A DNA stretch of 56,920 nucleotides, taken from positions 1-56,920 of the forward strand of contig CANGDZ010000014.1 in the NCBI GenBank assembly GCA_947452785.1. Reading direction: 5' to 3'. The stretch comes from Comamonadaceae bacterium. GTDB taxonomy: Bacteria; Pseudomonadota; Gammaproteobacteria; Burkholderiales; Burkholderiaceae_C. Under the pieces are notes generated by a model that saw nothing but the letters and a program-made list of their open reading frames with translations, had not been told where the DNA came from and searched no databases. The translations under genes and the position numbers were made by a program. Of this stretch, positions 1 to 8,145 are shown piece after piece; the stretch's first letter is position 1; each line of letters starts with the position of its first letter.

Positions 1-824
1 AAGCGCCTAAAACCAAGAGCTTTGAAGAACTGCGCCCCCAGCTGGAGGCCGATTTGAAAAAACAACAAGCCCAACGCAAATACGCCGAATTGGCCGAGAT
101 CTTTACCAACAGCGTGTATGAGCAGTCCGACAGCTTAAAGCCCGTGGCAGAGCGCTTGAAGTTGACCCTAAACAAAGCTGCGCAGGTCACCCGCGCGCCT
201 GCGGCGGACCGCAAGGGCCCTTTGAGCAATAGCAAGTTTGTGCAGGCCTTGTTCTCTGAAGAGGCGACGGTGAAACACCGCAACACCGAGGCCATCGAAA
301 TCGCGCCCAATACCTTGGTTTCAGGCCGTGTCGTGACCTACACACCGGCGGCAACCCGGCCCCTGACTGAAGTCAAAGACCAAGTGCGCAAACTGTTGGA
401 GCAGGAACGCGCCACCACCTTGGCCCGCGAACAAGGACAAGCCCGCCTGGCCGCATGGCGCAGCAACGCGGACGGCGCCAATTTGGGCCCAAGCATCACG
501 GTTTCCAGAGACCAGTCGCAAAACCAAAGTCCTGCACTGGTGGATGCCGCTTTGCGTGTCAATGCGGCCACATTACCGGCGTGGACGGGCGTGGATTTGG
601 GCGAACAGGGCTATGCGGTGATTCGCGTGAACAAGGTCTTGGCCCGTGACAGCGAGAACAAAGACAAAGAGCTGCAAGCGCAACAACAATTCAGCCAACT
701 TTGGGCTGCAGCCGAAGCGCAAGCCTACTTGACGCAATTGAAACAACAATTGAAAGCCGAAATTTTGGTGCCCAAACCGAATAAAGCGTCTGGCAAAACC
801 CAATCTTCGGCGGAAAATTCGTAA
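1..824 (+). CDS. ppiD: PpiD periplasmic folding chaperone/isomerase, 3' end only
   Basis: The reading frame is open from the first bases of the window, so the gene begins outside it and only about the last 270 residues are seen. The fragment is rich in Gln, Ala and Lys and contains heptad-like segments, as in the C-terminal part of PpiD/SurA-N proteins. PpiD is an inner-membrane-anchored chaperone facing the periplasm that helps outer-membrane proteins fold. Its N-terminal membrane anchor and the parvulin domain are not visible. A start codon call at 54 (TTG) would be an artefact of truncation. The gene ends 26 bp before tRNA-His and looks like housekeeping chromosome, so it marks the left border of the catabolic region. 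Assigned from recognition of the family's C-terminal sequence. Confidence 0.8.
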   Translation, partial: APKTKSFEELRPQLEADLKKQQAQRKYAELAEIFTNSVYEQSDSLKPVAERLKLTLNKAAQVTRAPAADRKGPLSNSKFVQALFSEEATVKHRNTEAIEIAPNTLVSGRVVTYTPAATRPLTEVKDQVRKLLEQERATTLAREQGQARLAAWRSNADGANLGPSITVSRDQSQNQSPALVDAALRVNAATLPAWTGVDLGEQGYAVIRVNKVLARDSENKDKELQAQQQFSQLWAAAEAQAYLTQLKQQLKAEILVPKPNKASGKTQSSAENS

Positions 825-834
825 CAGGCTACGC

Positions 835-840
835 TATAAT
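835..840 (+). promoter_or_regulatory. -10 box of the tRNA-His promoter
   Basis: A perfect TATAAT lies 10 bp upstream of the tRNA, the expected distance for a transcript starting at about 847. No good -35 hexamer is visible at the matching distance, inside the end of ppiD. Confidence 0.6.
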
Positions 841-850
841 GTAGCTCTAC

Positions 851-927
851 GGTGGCTGTAGCTCAGTTGGTAGAGTCCAGGATTGTGATTCCTGTTGTCG
901 TGGGTTCGAGCCCCATCAGCCACCCCA
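851..927 (+). tRNA. tRNA-His (GTG anticodon)
   Basis: The sequence folds as a tRNA. The acceptor stem GTGGCTG (852-858) pairs with CAGCCAC (917-923). The anticodon loop carries GTG and the T arm has GGTTCGAGCC. Position 851 is the extra G(-1) typical of tRNA-His and pairs with discriminator C at 924. The CCA tail is encoded (925-927). It is followed at once by a terminator. tRNA genes are common integration sites, but no integrase and no second copy of the tRNA 3' end is visible in the window. Confidence 0.95.
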
Positions 928-936
928 GTATCCATG

Positions 937-977
937 CGCCCTAGCGACCTTTTTGGTTTCTAGGGCGTTTTTCTTTT
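937..977 (+). terminator. Rho-independent terminator after tRNA-His
   Basis: An 8-bp perfect stem, CGCCCTAG (937-944) with CTAGGGCG (960-967), closes a 15-nt loop. It is followed by a T-rich run (968-977). It lies 10 bp after the tRNA and ends that transcript. Confidence 0.85.
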
Positions 978-1611
978 TGGATGCTTGTAGGCAATCTGTA
1001 GGCAAGTTGCATAAATCCGTCGTCAGATACCCAACGGCTTGTTCAAAAAGAATTTCACGGGCCTACCTTCGATGGCCCATCGTTTCAAAGAGACGGTTCA
1101 CCTACTGCGCAGGCTTCACCTACTTTTCGAGACAAGTAATTTTAAAATTAGTTCTTGTCTAAGGCTGGGCTTAGGCGCATTGTGAATTGGTGCGCTCGAG
1201 GTGCTTACTTGTGTTGCCAAGCATGAGTAGGCCAAATAGGGGGGCTTTGAAAAATCCCGCCTAGCGAGACCCCACCGTACCCCCACCCCCATTTATGTCA
1301 GAAGGGACTCCGGCGCAACTACGCATAGTATTTTGCTCAAACGATTCCACATGCAGGCTAATCTGAGAGCGTTCTAAGAACCACTTCCAGCACAGGCACA
1401 TCTGGCAATGCCCAGTCTAGAAGTCGCAATTCACTTGGATCAAGCCAGCCTGCCTCATCTTGGCTTGTCAAGATAACCAGTCGATCAGAGGATCTTGATT
1501 TACAACTTTGACTTGGCTTACGAGCTAAAAGTGTGTCCTGATACCTCGCACATCGACCCATCAATGAAAAGTCAACACTTCAGACTTGAACTCGCGAATC
1601 GAATGCATCGT
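978..1611. other. Stretch without a convincing gene between tRNA-His and the first Bug gene
   Basis: No open frame here looks like a known protein. A 9-bp direct repeat TGTAGGCAA occurs at 986-994 and 997-1005 (11-bp period), just after the tRNA terminator; such short repeats can be recombinase arm sites, but nothing else supports that. A minus-strand frame at 1358-1564 (68 codons) has an ordinary composition but no recognisable motif. This may be the scar between the chromosome and the catabolic region. Confidence 0.4.
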
Positions 1612-2586
1612 TTACTGCGGCGAGTATCCGGAGGCCTTGATGACTTTGGCCCAGTAATCTATGTCGCGTCGAAGGTTGCTTTCCATTTTAATACCAGGAA
1701 CGAATTTGGGCGTGACCATAGCCAACTTGACGATCGCCTGTTGCACTTCGGGCTTGAGCAGAACCTTTCGAACGGCCTCTTCCATGCGGTCTGTTTCAGC
1801 CTTAGGCGCTGCCGAGTTGGCCCACATACCTTGCCAGGCTTCGTCCACTTTGATATCGAAGCCCTGCTCTTTGAAAGTGGGAACCTCAGGTGCCAGGTTC
1901 CACCGCGCGTCAGCCATGACACCGAGTACTCGGACCTTGTCGCGTGGTTGGCGCAGAGCGTCACCAGCCACCAAAATCGCGGCGGGAATTTGCTCGCCAA
2001 TCAGGTCGGTCAAGAGCGGCGCATTGCCCTTGTATGCCACCGGTACCATTGGTGTGCCGAGCGTTTCACCTACGACCCAGCCCACGAATTGAACCTGCCC
2101 TCCGGGCGCTGGCGTTGCAAACTGCCCTAGCTTCGGGTTCTTCTTCAGCCAGTCGGCGTAGTCCGATAGGTTACGCGCCGGCACTTTGCTGTTGACCACT
2201 AACGCGAGCGGGTACCCCACCAATTGTGCGACTGGCTTCAGGTCCTTCATCAGGTCATAGCGCAGTGTCGTGGGGGAGTACATGGCCGTGGGAAAGATCG
2301 CCCATCCGTCCGGAGCGACCAAATAGGTCTTTCCGTCAGGCTTGGCATTTTTCAGAAACTCTGCGCCGATGCGCCCCCCTGCGCCGGCCTTGTTGTCTAC
2401 GATGACCTGTTGTCCGAGTTCCTGCGAAAGGTGCTCAGCCAGCACGCGGCAAATGATGTCGGTGGTGCCTCCCGCAGCGAAACCGGAGATCAAACGAATT
2501 GGATCCCGGTCCTGCGCGGCAACGCTAATGGACATGACCCACAAGCTGGCGACTGCCACGCTGTTCAGGAATTTTTTGAGGTTCAC
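1612..2586 (-). CDS. Bug-family (TctC) tripartite tricarboxylate transporter substrate-binding protein
   Basis: This is a 324-residue periplasmic receptor of the Bug family, which binds carboxylates including aromatic acids. A signal peptide is seen (basic start, hydrophobic core, A-A-Q cleavage region near residue 25). The usual 'GFAAGGTTD' ligand-loop motif and 'DNKAGAGGRIG' follow. The GTG start at 2586 is chosen because AGGAG sits 6 bp upstream and gives the normal family length; a longer frame to 2694 would put 36 non-signal residues first. No TctA or TctB membrane genes are in the window, so the transporter partner, if any, is elsewhere. It is the last gene of the minus-strand meta-cleavage group, separated from it by 372 bp. 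Confidence 0.9.
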   Translation of the reverse strand: MNLKKFLNSVAVASLWVMSISVAAQDRDPIRLISGFAAGGTTDIICRVLAEHLSQELGQQVIVDNKAGAGGRIGAEFLKNAKPDGKTYLVAPDGWAIFPTAMYSPTTLRYDLMKDLKPVAQLVGYPLALVVNSKVPARNLSDYADWLKKNPKLGQFATPAPGGQVQFVGWVVGETLGTPMVPVAYKGNAPLLTDLIGEQIPAAILVAGDALRQPRDKVRVLGVMADARWNLAPEVPTFKEQGFDIKVDEAWQGMWANSAAPKAETDRMEEAVRKVLLKPEVQQAIVKLAMVTPKFVPGIKMESNLRRDIDYWAKVIKASGYSPQ

Positions 2587-2958
2587 ATTAATCTCCTGTG
2601 AGGGTGAGGGGAGGGTGGGGTAAATCTTCTGGGGATGACAGCGAGTTTTTATTTTGTGACGCTGAACTTGAGGGTGAAGAAGCATCCGGATCATTTCACT
2701 TGCCGGCTGTCTATGGAGTCACTGGATTCGTTGAAGGGGCTGATCTTCTGTTGAAGTCGATCTAGTAATCAATGGTTTCGGTGGCCCACAGCGCTGCCAG
2801 TGGGGACGGGTTCCTGTGAACAAACTCGCATGGGTAGTAGTCGTGGTTGTCTGTGAAATCGTCGCCTTTCATGGAGGGGGCGCTCGACTTCGATCATATG
2901 AACAGGGGATGTTGCTGGAACGTCGAAAGTCATGACCTCGATTGACGCGTGTTAATGT
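2587..2958. other. Intergenic stretch between the hydratase and Bug genes
   Basis: This 372-bp gap in a tightly packed minus-strand group holds one short minus-strand frame (2762-2872, listed separately) and presumably the promoter of the downstream Bug gene. No terminator-like hairpin is obvious. Confidence 0.4.
2762..2872 (-). CDS. Possible 36-residue small protein or gene remnant
   Basis: ATG at 2872 opens a 36-codon frame ending in TAG. The product is acidic and aromatic at the N terminus (MKGDDFTDNHDYY) and ends ALWATETIDY, which looks more protein-like than most chance frames. No Shine-Dalgarno sequence is visible and no family is recognised. It could be a remnant of a gene lost between the hydratase and Bug genes. 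Low confidence. Confidence 0.25.
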   Translation of the reverse strand: MKGDDFTDNHDYYPCEFVHRNPSPLAALWATETIDY

Positions 2959-3741
2959 TCAAACCATATGGCAGGAAACGTGACCCAGAGTTCCAATATG
3001 AACATTCACTTGATCGCCTGCAACAACAGGCACCATGGGACCCAGGGCGCCAGAAAGAATTACCTGGCCGGCCTTGAGCATTGTGCCGCGACGGCCCAGA
3101 GTACATGCCAACCAATAGGCCGCCCGCAATGGATGACCTAAGCAGGCAGAACCAGTGCCTGTGGACGCGCTTTGGCCGTTCTTGTACAAAGTCATGCCCA
3201 GTTCGCTAAGTTGACACTGCCCAATGCCAACCGGCTGATCGCCCAATACGAACAAACCACTGGAGGCGTTATCCGCCACCGTATCGACCAGCGTGATCTT
3301 CCAGTCCGTGATGGCACTGTCCACGATTTCGATGGCTGGTAGTGCATAGGCCAACACTGACAAAAACTCGGCATAGCTCGGATGGGGCTGAGTCAAGTCT
3401 TTGCCCAACACAAAAGCTACCTCTGCCTCCACTTTGGGTTGGATCAGTCGGGCCATGGGCACATGATCGCCAGCGTTGTAGGCCATGTCGTCCAAAAGTA
3501 CGCCAAAATCAGGTTGGTCCACGCCCAGTTGCTGTTGGACCGCGCGAGAGGTCAGGCCGACCTTCAAACCGATGATGCGAGCGCCATGTTCAAGTCGATC
3601 CGAGATATTGACCTCAGCCACCGCATACGCAGCGTCCAAGCCAGATATCCCATGGCTCTCGGAGATACGCCCAATGGTTTGTCGTTGGGTTCTTGCGTTT
3701 CGCAGGACCAGTGCTGCACTGGCTATGGTGTCTTGATTCAT
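2959..3741 (-). CDS. mhpD: 2-oxopent-4-enoate hydratase (2-keto-4-pentenoate hydratase family)
   Basis: A 260-residue protein of the MhpD/hydratase-decarboxylase family, which adds water to 2-hydroxypenta-2,4-dienoate after meta ring cleavage to give 4-hydroxy-2-oxovalerate. Length matches the family (about 260-270). Visible family features are 'GLKVGLTS', 'QPKVEAEVAFVLG' with the metal-binding acidic residues, and 'EIVDSAITDW'. It lies 19 bp after the flavin hydroxylase, in the order ring hydroxylase, hydratase. The aldolase (MhpE) and acetaldehyde dehydrogenase (MhpF) that normally follow are not in this window. Confidence 0.88.
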   Translation of the reverse strand: MNQDTIASAALVLRNARTQRQTIGRISESHGISGLDAAYAVAEVNISDRLEHGARIIGLKVGLTSRAVQQQLGVDQPDFGVLLDDMAYNAGDHVPMARLIQPKVEAEVAFVLGKDLTQPHPSYAEFLSVLAYALPAIEIVDSAITDWKITLVDTVADNASSGLFVLGDQPVGIGQCQLSELGMTLYKNGQSASTGTGSACLGHPLRAAYWLACTLGRRGTMLKAGQVILSGALGPMVPVVAGDQVNVHIGTLGHVSCHMV

Positions 3742-3760
3742 AGAGTTGAAAAGCTGAAGG

Positions 3761-5302
3761 TTATTCCCAAGGGGTGGCCAGCCCGTGGGTATTGGCTGCC
3801 GCTATGAAACGGTCTGGACGAACAGCGACCACGCGAGCACCGTGTTCGCGCATCCATTGAAGAAGCGTTCCATCCAGGTCGATAATGTCGTGATGTCCGT
3901 GCCCTTGATCCTGAGGAGCCAGCACACACAGGTAGCGTGACTGGAGTCGGTCCCATGCGCCCTTCTCGGTACAGCTCAGGAACTCAGACGGATCCACGCC
4001 GTCACCGATCAGGGCAAAGCCCTCGCCCAATAAGTCATCAAGCCAGCAAAGACGGCCTTGGGCATTGGCCACTCTTGGCTGAGGCACCATCTTGCCAATG
4101 ATGCTGTCGATGGCTATGGGCCCACGCACCCATCCGGTGTCGAGGCAGGGGTCTTGGCGATTGGGCATCTCAATGGGGGCTTGATTGTGTGTGCTCGCCC
4201 CCTGTGGAGGAGTGGCCTCGTTGAACTCGCGCCGGATGATGCGGCCCAGCTGCACCGCTGCTTGCGTCATTTTTTCAACATTGGGCGCCCGTTCGGCCTC
4301 ATAGCTGTCGAGTACCGATTCGGAAAGACGGCCTTGTAACACCTCGACCAATTTCCAGCAAAGATTGAACGCATCCCGAATGCCTGACTGCATGCCGGCG
4401 CCCGCCCAAGGGGGCATCAAATGGGCTGCATCGCCCAGAAGAAAAATACGACCCTCGCGCCAGCGTTCGGCATGACGTACATGGTGCTTGTAGAAAGCGT
4501 GCTGATGAATTTCCACGTCTTGCTCGGTCACCCCCAGTGAATGCAGCAGTTTCCACAACTGCGCATGTGTACTGAAGTCTGCTTCTGATTCGTGGCTGGC
4601 CAGAGGAAATTCCCAGCGGTGATTGCCCTGCGCCAGGGCAATGTCCACCACAGGACGCTCTCGATCTGACCAAAATGTGAGGATGTGGCGTTCGGGCCAC
4701 CACCGTTTGACGCGGGCATCGATCACCACCCAACGTGTCTCCACGGTTTCGCCCAAGAGTCGAATATCGAGTTGCTCGCGCGTAGCACTCGAGCCTCCGT
4801 CACAAGCCAACACATAGCGCGCACGGACTTGGCCGATTTCGCCTGTGGCCAGATCGCGCCAGTGGACCGTGGCGCCATCGGGTTCCTGACGCACTTCAGT
4901 GACTTCTTTGCCGTACATCACGTTCAGGTGCTCGGACATGTCATTGCCGGCTTCGCGCAAAACCTCTTCCATGGCAGGCTGGTAAATGGCGTAAGAGCGG
5001 GGATGCCGCCCGAATCTGGATGGCGGAAACTCTACCCGCATCAACTGCTGTCCATCGTAGGTCACCCAACGCAGCGCAGCCGTGGCGTCCATGGTGCGGG
5101 CCAACGCCTGATCCAGTCCGAGTGACTGGAAACAGCGCATGGTCCAGTCGTTCACCGTCACCGCACGGGCGCGAGGGTAGATGCTGTGTTCTTTCTCAAA
5201 GGCCGTCACCCTGACGCCGTGGTGTGCCAGTTTGAGGCTGGCGGACAGCCCAGAAGGTCCATAGCCGATCACGGCCACATCGGTGTCAAAGTAAGTGTTC
5301 AT
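3761..5302 (-). CDS. mhpA: FAD-dependent aromatic hydroxylase, MhpA-like (3-(3-hydroxyphenyl)propionate hydroxylase type)
   Basis: A 513-residue class A flavoprotein monooxygenase. The N-terminal FAD motif is VIGYGPSG, the DG motif is 'YVLACDGGSSATRE', and the GD motif is 'FLLGDAAHLMPPWAGAGMQ'. MhpA-type enzymes use NADH and O2 to ortho-hydroxylate phenolic propionates or cinnamates to catechols. ATG at 5302 is preferred because the FAD fold begins within ten residues and it lies 14 bp after the upstream gene's stop; an in-frame TTG/GTG extension would overlap that gene. It is slightly shorter than E. coli MhpA (about 554). The next gene upstream is an extradiol dioxygenase, so hydroxylation and ring cleavage are coupled. 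The true substrate is unknown. Confidence 0.85.
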   Translation of the reverse strand: MNTYFDTDVAVIGYGPSGLSASLKLAHHGVRVTAFEKEHSIYPRARAVTVNDWTMRCFQSLGLDQALARTMDATAALRWVTYDGQQLMRVEFPPSRFGRHPRSYAIYQPAMEEVLREAGNDMSEHLNVMYGKEVTEVRQEPDGATVHWRDLATGEIGQVRARYVLACDGGSSATREQLDIRLLGETVETRWVVIDARVKRWWPERHILTFWSDRERPVVDIALAQGNHRWEFPLASHESEADFSTHAQLWKLLHSLGVTEQDVEIHQHAFYKHHVRHAERWREGRIFLLGDAAHLMPPWAGAGMQSGIRDAFNLCWKLVEVLQGRLSESVLDSYEAERAPNVEKMTQAAVQLGRIIRREFNEATPPQGASTHNQAPIEMPNRQDPCLDTGWVRGPIAIDSIIGKMVPQPRVANAQGRLCWLDDLLGEGFALIGDGVDPSEFLSCTEKGAWDRLQSRYLCVLAPQDQGHGHHDIIDLDGTLLQWMREHGARVVAVRPDRFIAAANTHGLATPWE

Positions 5303-5316
5303 GTGCACGTCGTCTG

Positions 5317-6249
5317 TCAAGTCATGGCCTTGGTCGAGTTGGGTGAACGATGCCCCCAAAGACTGATGCCCCGGTGGACTTGAGGTTGCCAGGTTTTTTC
5401 ATCGAGATGCACACCGTGACAACCGAATTCCACATGAATGCCGGATGGCGTCTGGGCGTAAAACGACACCATCCGGTCATTCGGATGCTCGCCAATTTCC
5501 ATCGTGACAGGCTGACCAAAGGCGAGGCAGCGGTCACGTGCCCGCCCCACCTCGGTGATGTCGTGGACTTCCAACATAAAGTGATGCACTTTCTTGACGG
5601 GCCCAGGGCGAGGCGGGCGCGGCCCAATGGCGAAAGAGTGGTGTCGCTCATTGGCATGGAAAAAGTCGATTTCAATCTCGACACCTGGTACGGGCTCGGC
5701 CAATATGGTATCGCTCCATCTCAATCCCAGCACTTCCAGTGCGAAGGCTTGCTGGGCCTTGCAGTCCGGCACCTCATAGACGATGTGACCCATGCCACCT
5801 GCTCCGGTCACAAAACCTTGCGCTATCAGCGATGAGACAAAAGGCGTTGAGGCGGGAGACTGGCCGCAATACACCTCGTGTCTATTGCCCGCCGGGTCAC
5901 AAAAATGCACCATGGCGCTGATGCTGCGAAGTTGTAGTTCTGCGGGTGATGCCGCTTGCCATGTGAGCTGCAGCCGATCGAGTTTGGCGCAAAACCGGGC
6001 CAGGGCTGATTCATCAGACAGGCGCCATCCGGCGAACGCGCAATCATCCGCATCTCCGTTGACAAGGAAAAGCCTTGCAGGCGCTTGGTCCATGCGCAGG
6101 CGGGTACTGGCATGACCACGCTCGTCGGCCAGGCCGTTTTCGACCGACATGCCCAATACCTCGGCCGCAAAACGACGCCAGCGAGGCATGTCGCTCACCT
6201 CCAGGCCCAAATAACCGAGCTCCAGGACGGCTTCAGTTGATTCGCTCAT
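5317..6249 (-). CDS. Type I (VOC-fold) extradiol catechol dioxygenase, BphC/HsaC-like
   Basis: A 310-residue two-domain vicinal-oxygen-chelate dioxygenase. The iron ligands are visible in the C-terminal domain: His in 'GMGHIVYEV', His in 'VHHFMLEVHD' and Glu in 'GIHVEFGCHG'. Such enzymes insert O2 next to the two hydroxyls of a catechol to give a yellow meta-cleavage acid. The start overlaps the upstream hydrolase gene's stop by 4 bp, indicating coupled translation. The genes on either side (hydrolase, hydroxylase) fit a complete upper meta pathway. It belongs to the 2,3-dihydroxybiphenyl type and not to the LigB type found twice elsewhere in the window. Confidence 0.87.
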   Translation of the reverse strand: MSESTEAVLELGYLGLEVSDMPRWRRFAAEVLGMSVENGLADERGHASTRLRMDQAPARLFLVNGDADDCAFAGWRLSDESALARFCAKLDRLQLTWQAASPAELQLRSISAMVHFCDPAGNRHEVYCGQSPASTPFVSSLIAQGFVTGAGGMGHIVYEVPDCKAQQAFALEVLGLRWSDTILAEPVPGVEIEIDFFHANERHHSFAIGPRPPRPGPVKKVHHFMLEVHDITEVGRARDRCLAFGQPVTMEIGEHPNDRMVSFYAQTPSGIHVEFGCHGVHLDEKTWQPQVHRGISLWGHRSPNSTKAMT

Positions 6250-7094
6250 GGGTTTCCAAGAAAACTCAACACCAGGTCATTGAAGCGCTTCGGATGTTCC
6301 CACTGAGCCCAGTGACCACAATGGTTTAGCAGCATGAAGTCAGCATGAGGAACTTGTTTGAATGACTCCATGGCTGCTGCAGGATTGACCTTGTCCTGCA
6401 GTCCCCATATGAACAGTGTTCGGTGGGGGAGTTCTGCCAGACGCGGATCGCGACTGATGAAAGTTTCTTTGCCTGGACCCCCTGGGCGCGGCACGATGGG
6501 CGGATTGGCACAAATGTCAGGATCTGCACTGGCTTCAAAGCGCTGTTGGATCAACGCTGGGGTGATGAGAGACTGGTCGAACACCAAGTTTTCAATAAAC
6601 GCGCTAAGCTTCTCCAGTGTAGGCCCCTCACCCTGGTAGTAGTTCTGCAATTGCAAAATGCCTTGGGTCGGTCCAGTGGCTCCGGGCACGGTGCCACCGC
6701 CTGGCCCCATCAGCACCAGCCGATCCACGCGATCGGGATGACTCATTGCCAGACACAGGGCCACCGATCCCCCCAGAGAATTGCCCACCAGGTGGGCGCG
6801 CGCAATGCCCACCTCATCCATGAACCCCAGCAAGGCGCAAGCACCATTCTGGAAGGGCCCGATGTCGCCAAAAGCATTGAGGTTTTTTGAGCTCATCCCC
6901 CAACCTGGAATATCGATCACCCAGACTCTGTAAGCTTCTGAGAAATCCTGAATATTCTTACTGTAGTTGCTGAGCCCGGTGGCGCCAGGGCCACCGCCGT
7001 GCAACAGTATGAGGTCGGGTCCTTGACCGATGACCTGGTAATGAATCTTCCATGCACTGCCATTGGCGGTAGTGCCCTGTGCAAATGAGCTCAT
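6246..7094 (-). CDS. Meta-cleavage product C-C hydrolase (MhpC/BphD/HsaD-like alpha/beta hydrolase)
   Basis: A 282-residue alpha/beta hydrolase. The oxyanion segment is 'LHGGGPGATG', the nucleophile elbow 'GNSLGGS', the acid Asp in 'WGLQDKV', and the catalytic His in 'NHCGHWAQWEHP'. These enzymes cleave 2-hydroxy-6-oxo-dienoates from extradiol dioxygenases into a dienoate and a carboxylic acid. ATG at 7094 gives the usual family start; a TTG at 7142 would add 16 residues and overlap the Bug gene. Its dienoate product is the substrate of the hydratase at 2959-3741. MhpC and HsaD-like assignments cannot be separated from sequence alone. Confidence 0.86.
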   Translation of the reverse strand: MSSFAQGTTANGSAWKIHYQVIGQGPDLILLHGGGPGATGLSNYSKNIQDFSEAYRVWVIDIPGWGMSSKNLNAFGDIGPFQNGACALLGFMDEVGIARAHLVGNSLGGSVALCLAMSHPDRVDRLVLMGPGGGTVPGATGPTQGILQLQNYYQGEGPTLEKLSAFIENLVFDQSLITPALIQQRFEASADPDICANPPIVPRPGGPGKETFISRDPRLAELPHRTLFIWGLQDKVNPAAAMESFKQVPHADFMLLNHCGHWAQWEHPKRFNDLVLSFLGNP

Positions 7095-7134
7095 AGGTAG
7101 AACGTCCGAAAAGGGTGAATGAAATGACGTCAGT

Positions 7135-8106
7135 TCAGTCAATGCGGATGTTGAGCGCTTTGGCCAGAGGCACCATGACTGACGCGTCGCTGCGGATCAC
7201 CTCGGCAACCGCATCCGCATTGGCATAGCTTGCGCTCATACCCATCTTGCGGAAAGTCTGCGCAGCTTCTTCGCCGTTGACGGCGCTCGACAGTGCTGCC
7301 GACAAGCGGGCATGGACTTCCTTGGGAACACCGGCTGGCAGGAACAGGGCAAAACGGTTGGCAGAGACCACACCGCTGATTCCACTCTCGCCCAGAGTCG
7401 GTGTATTAGGCAGAAACTCAGAACGGCTCGATCCAGCCACTGCAATGGGGGTGATCTTGTCTGAACCCAAAAAGCCCAGTATGACCCCTACGTCTGCACA
7501 AAAGAGATCCACATCGCCGCTGATCACAGCCTGCAACCCCGTCTGCGCAGAGGGGTAAGGAACATATGTGCTTTTAATGCCTGTGACTTTTTTCAACAAC
7601 TCACTGGCCATGTGGTTGGTGGTGCCAATGCCAATCGAGCCGATATTGGATTTTCCTGGGTTTTGATTGGCCCGATCAATAAACTCCTTCAGGCTAGTGA
7701 CCCTTTTGGGACCACCACTGAAAAAGACCTGTTGTGAGGTCACGATCATGCCCAGTGGTGGTAGGTCTTTAACCGGGTCATAGCGCAGTTTCATGATGGC
7801 CGGAAAAACCGAAGCAGCGCCTGTCGCGGTCAGGAGCATGGTGTAACCATCGGCCTGTGCACGCGCTACAAACTCCGATCCAATGGTGGTGGTGGCACCG
7901 GGTTTATTTTCGACAATCAACGGCTGTCCCAGTGTCTCCGACAACTTGGTCGCGATGGTGCGGCCAATCATGTCCGGCGGTGAGCCAGGGGTGAAGGGCA
8001 CGATCATGCGTAGTGGACGCGAGGGCCAATCGGCATTCTGCGCCCATGCCATTGGGGCCGCGGCGATCGTGGCCAAACTGATCAAAGTCTGTCTCCGGTT
8101 GCTCAT
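7135..8106 (-). CDS. Bug-family (TctC) substrate-binding protein
   Basis: A 323-residue periplasmic receptor with a signal peptide ending in AWAQ, 'VPFTPGSPPD' in place of the more usual G-G-x-x-D loop, and 'VENKPGATTTIGSE'. CAGGAG sits 6 bp before the ATG. It is between the acyl-CoA ligase and the meta-cleavage genes, so the ligand is probably the aromatic acid handled by this group. The ligand-loop sequence S-P-P-D differs from the G-G-x-T-D of the other four Bug proteins here, which may mean a different ligand. Confidence 0.9.
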   Translation of the reverse strand: MSNRRQTLISLATIAAAPMAWAQNADWPSRPLRMIVPFTPGSPPDMIGRTIATKLSETLGQPLIVENKPGATTTIGSEFVARAQADGYTMLLTATGAASVFPAIMKLRYDPVKDLPPLGMIVTSQQVFFSGGPKRVTSLKEFIDRANQNPGKSNIGSIGIGTTNHMASELLKKVTGIKSTYVPYPSAQTGLQAVISGDVDLFCADVGVILGFLGSDKITPIAVAGSSRSEFLPNTPTLGESGISGVVSANRFALFLPAGVPKEVHARLSAALSSAVNGEEAAQTFRKMGMSASYANADAVAEVIRSDASVMVPLAKALNIRID

Positions 8107-8145
8107 GTTTGTCTCCTGTGTTGGTGGTCTATCAAAAGGTGGTTA

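Noticed and set aside
986..1005. TGTAGGCAA direct repeat after tRNA-His as an integrase arm site or att site
   Set aside because: Only two copies, no integrase gene and no matching tRNA 3'-end repeat elsewhere in the window.
1358..1564. 68-codon minus-strand frame with ordinary-looking composition
   Set aside because: No recognisable motif, no ribosome binding site, and it lies alone in a gene-free stretch; kept only as a remark.
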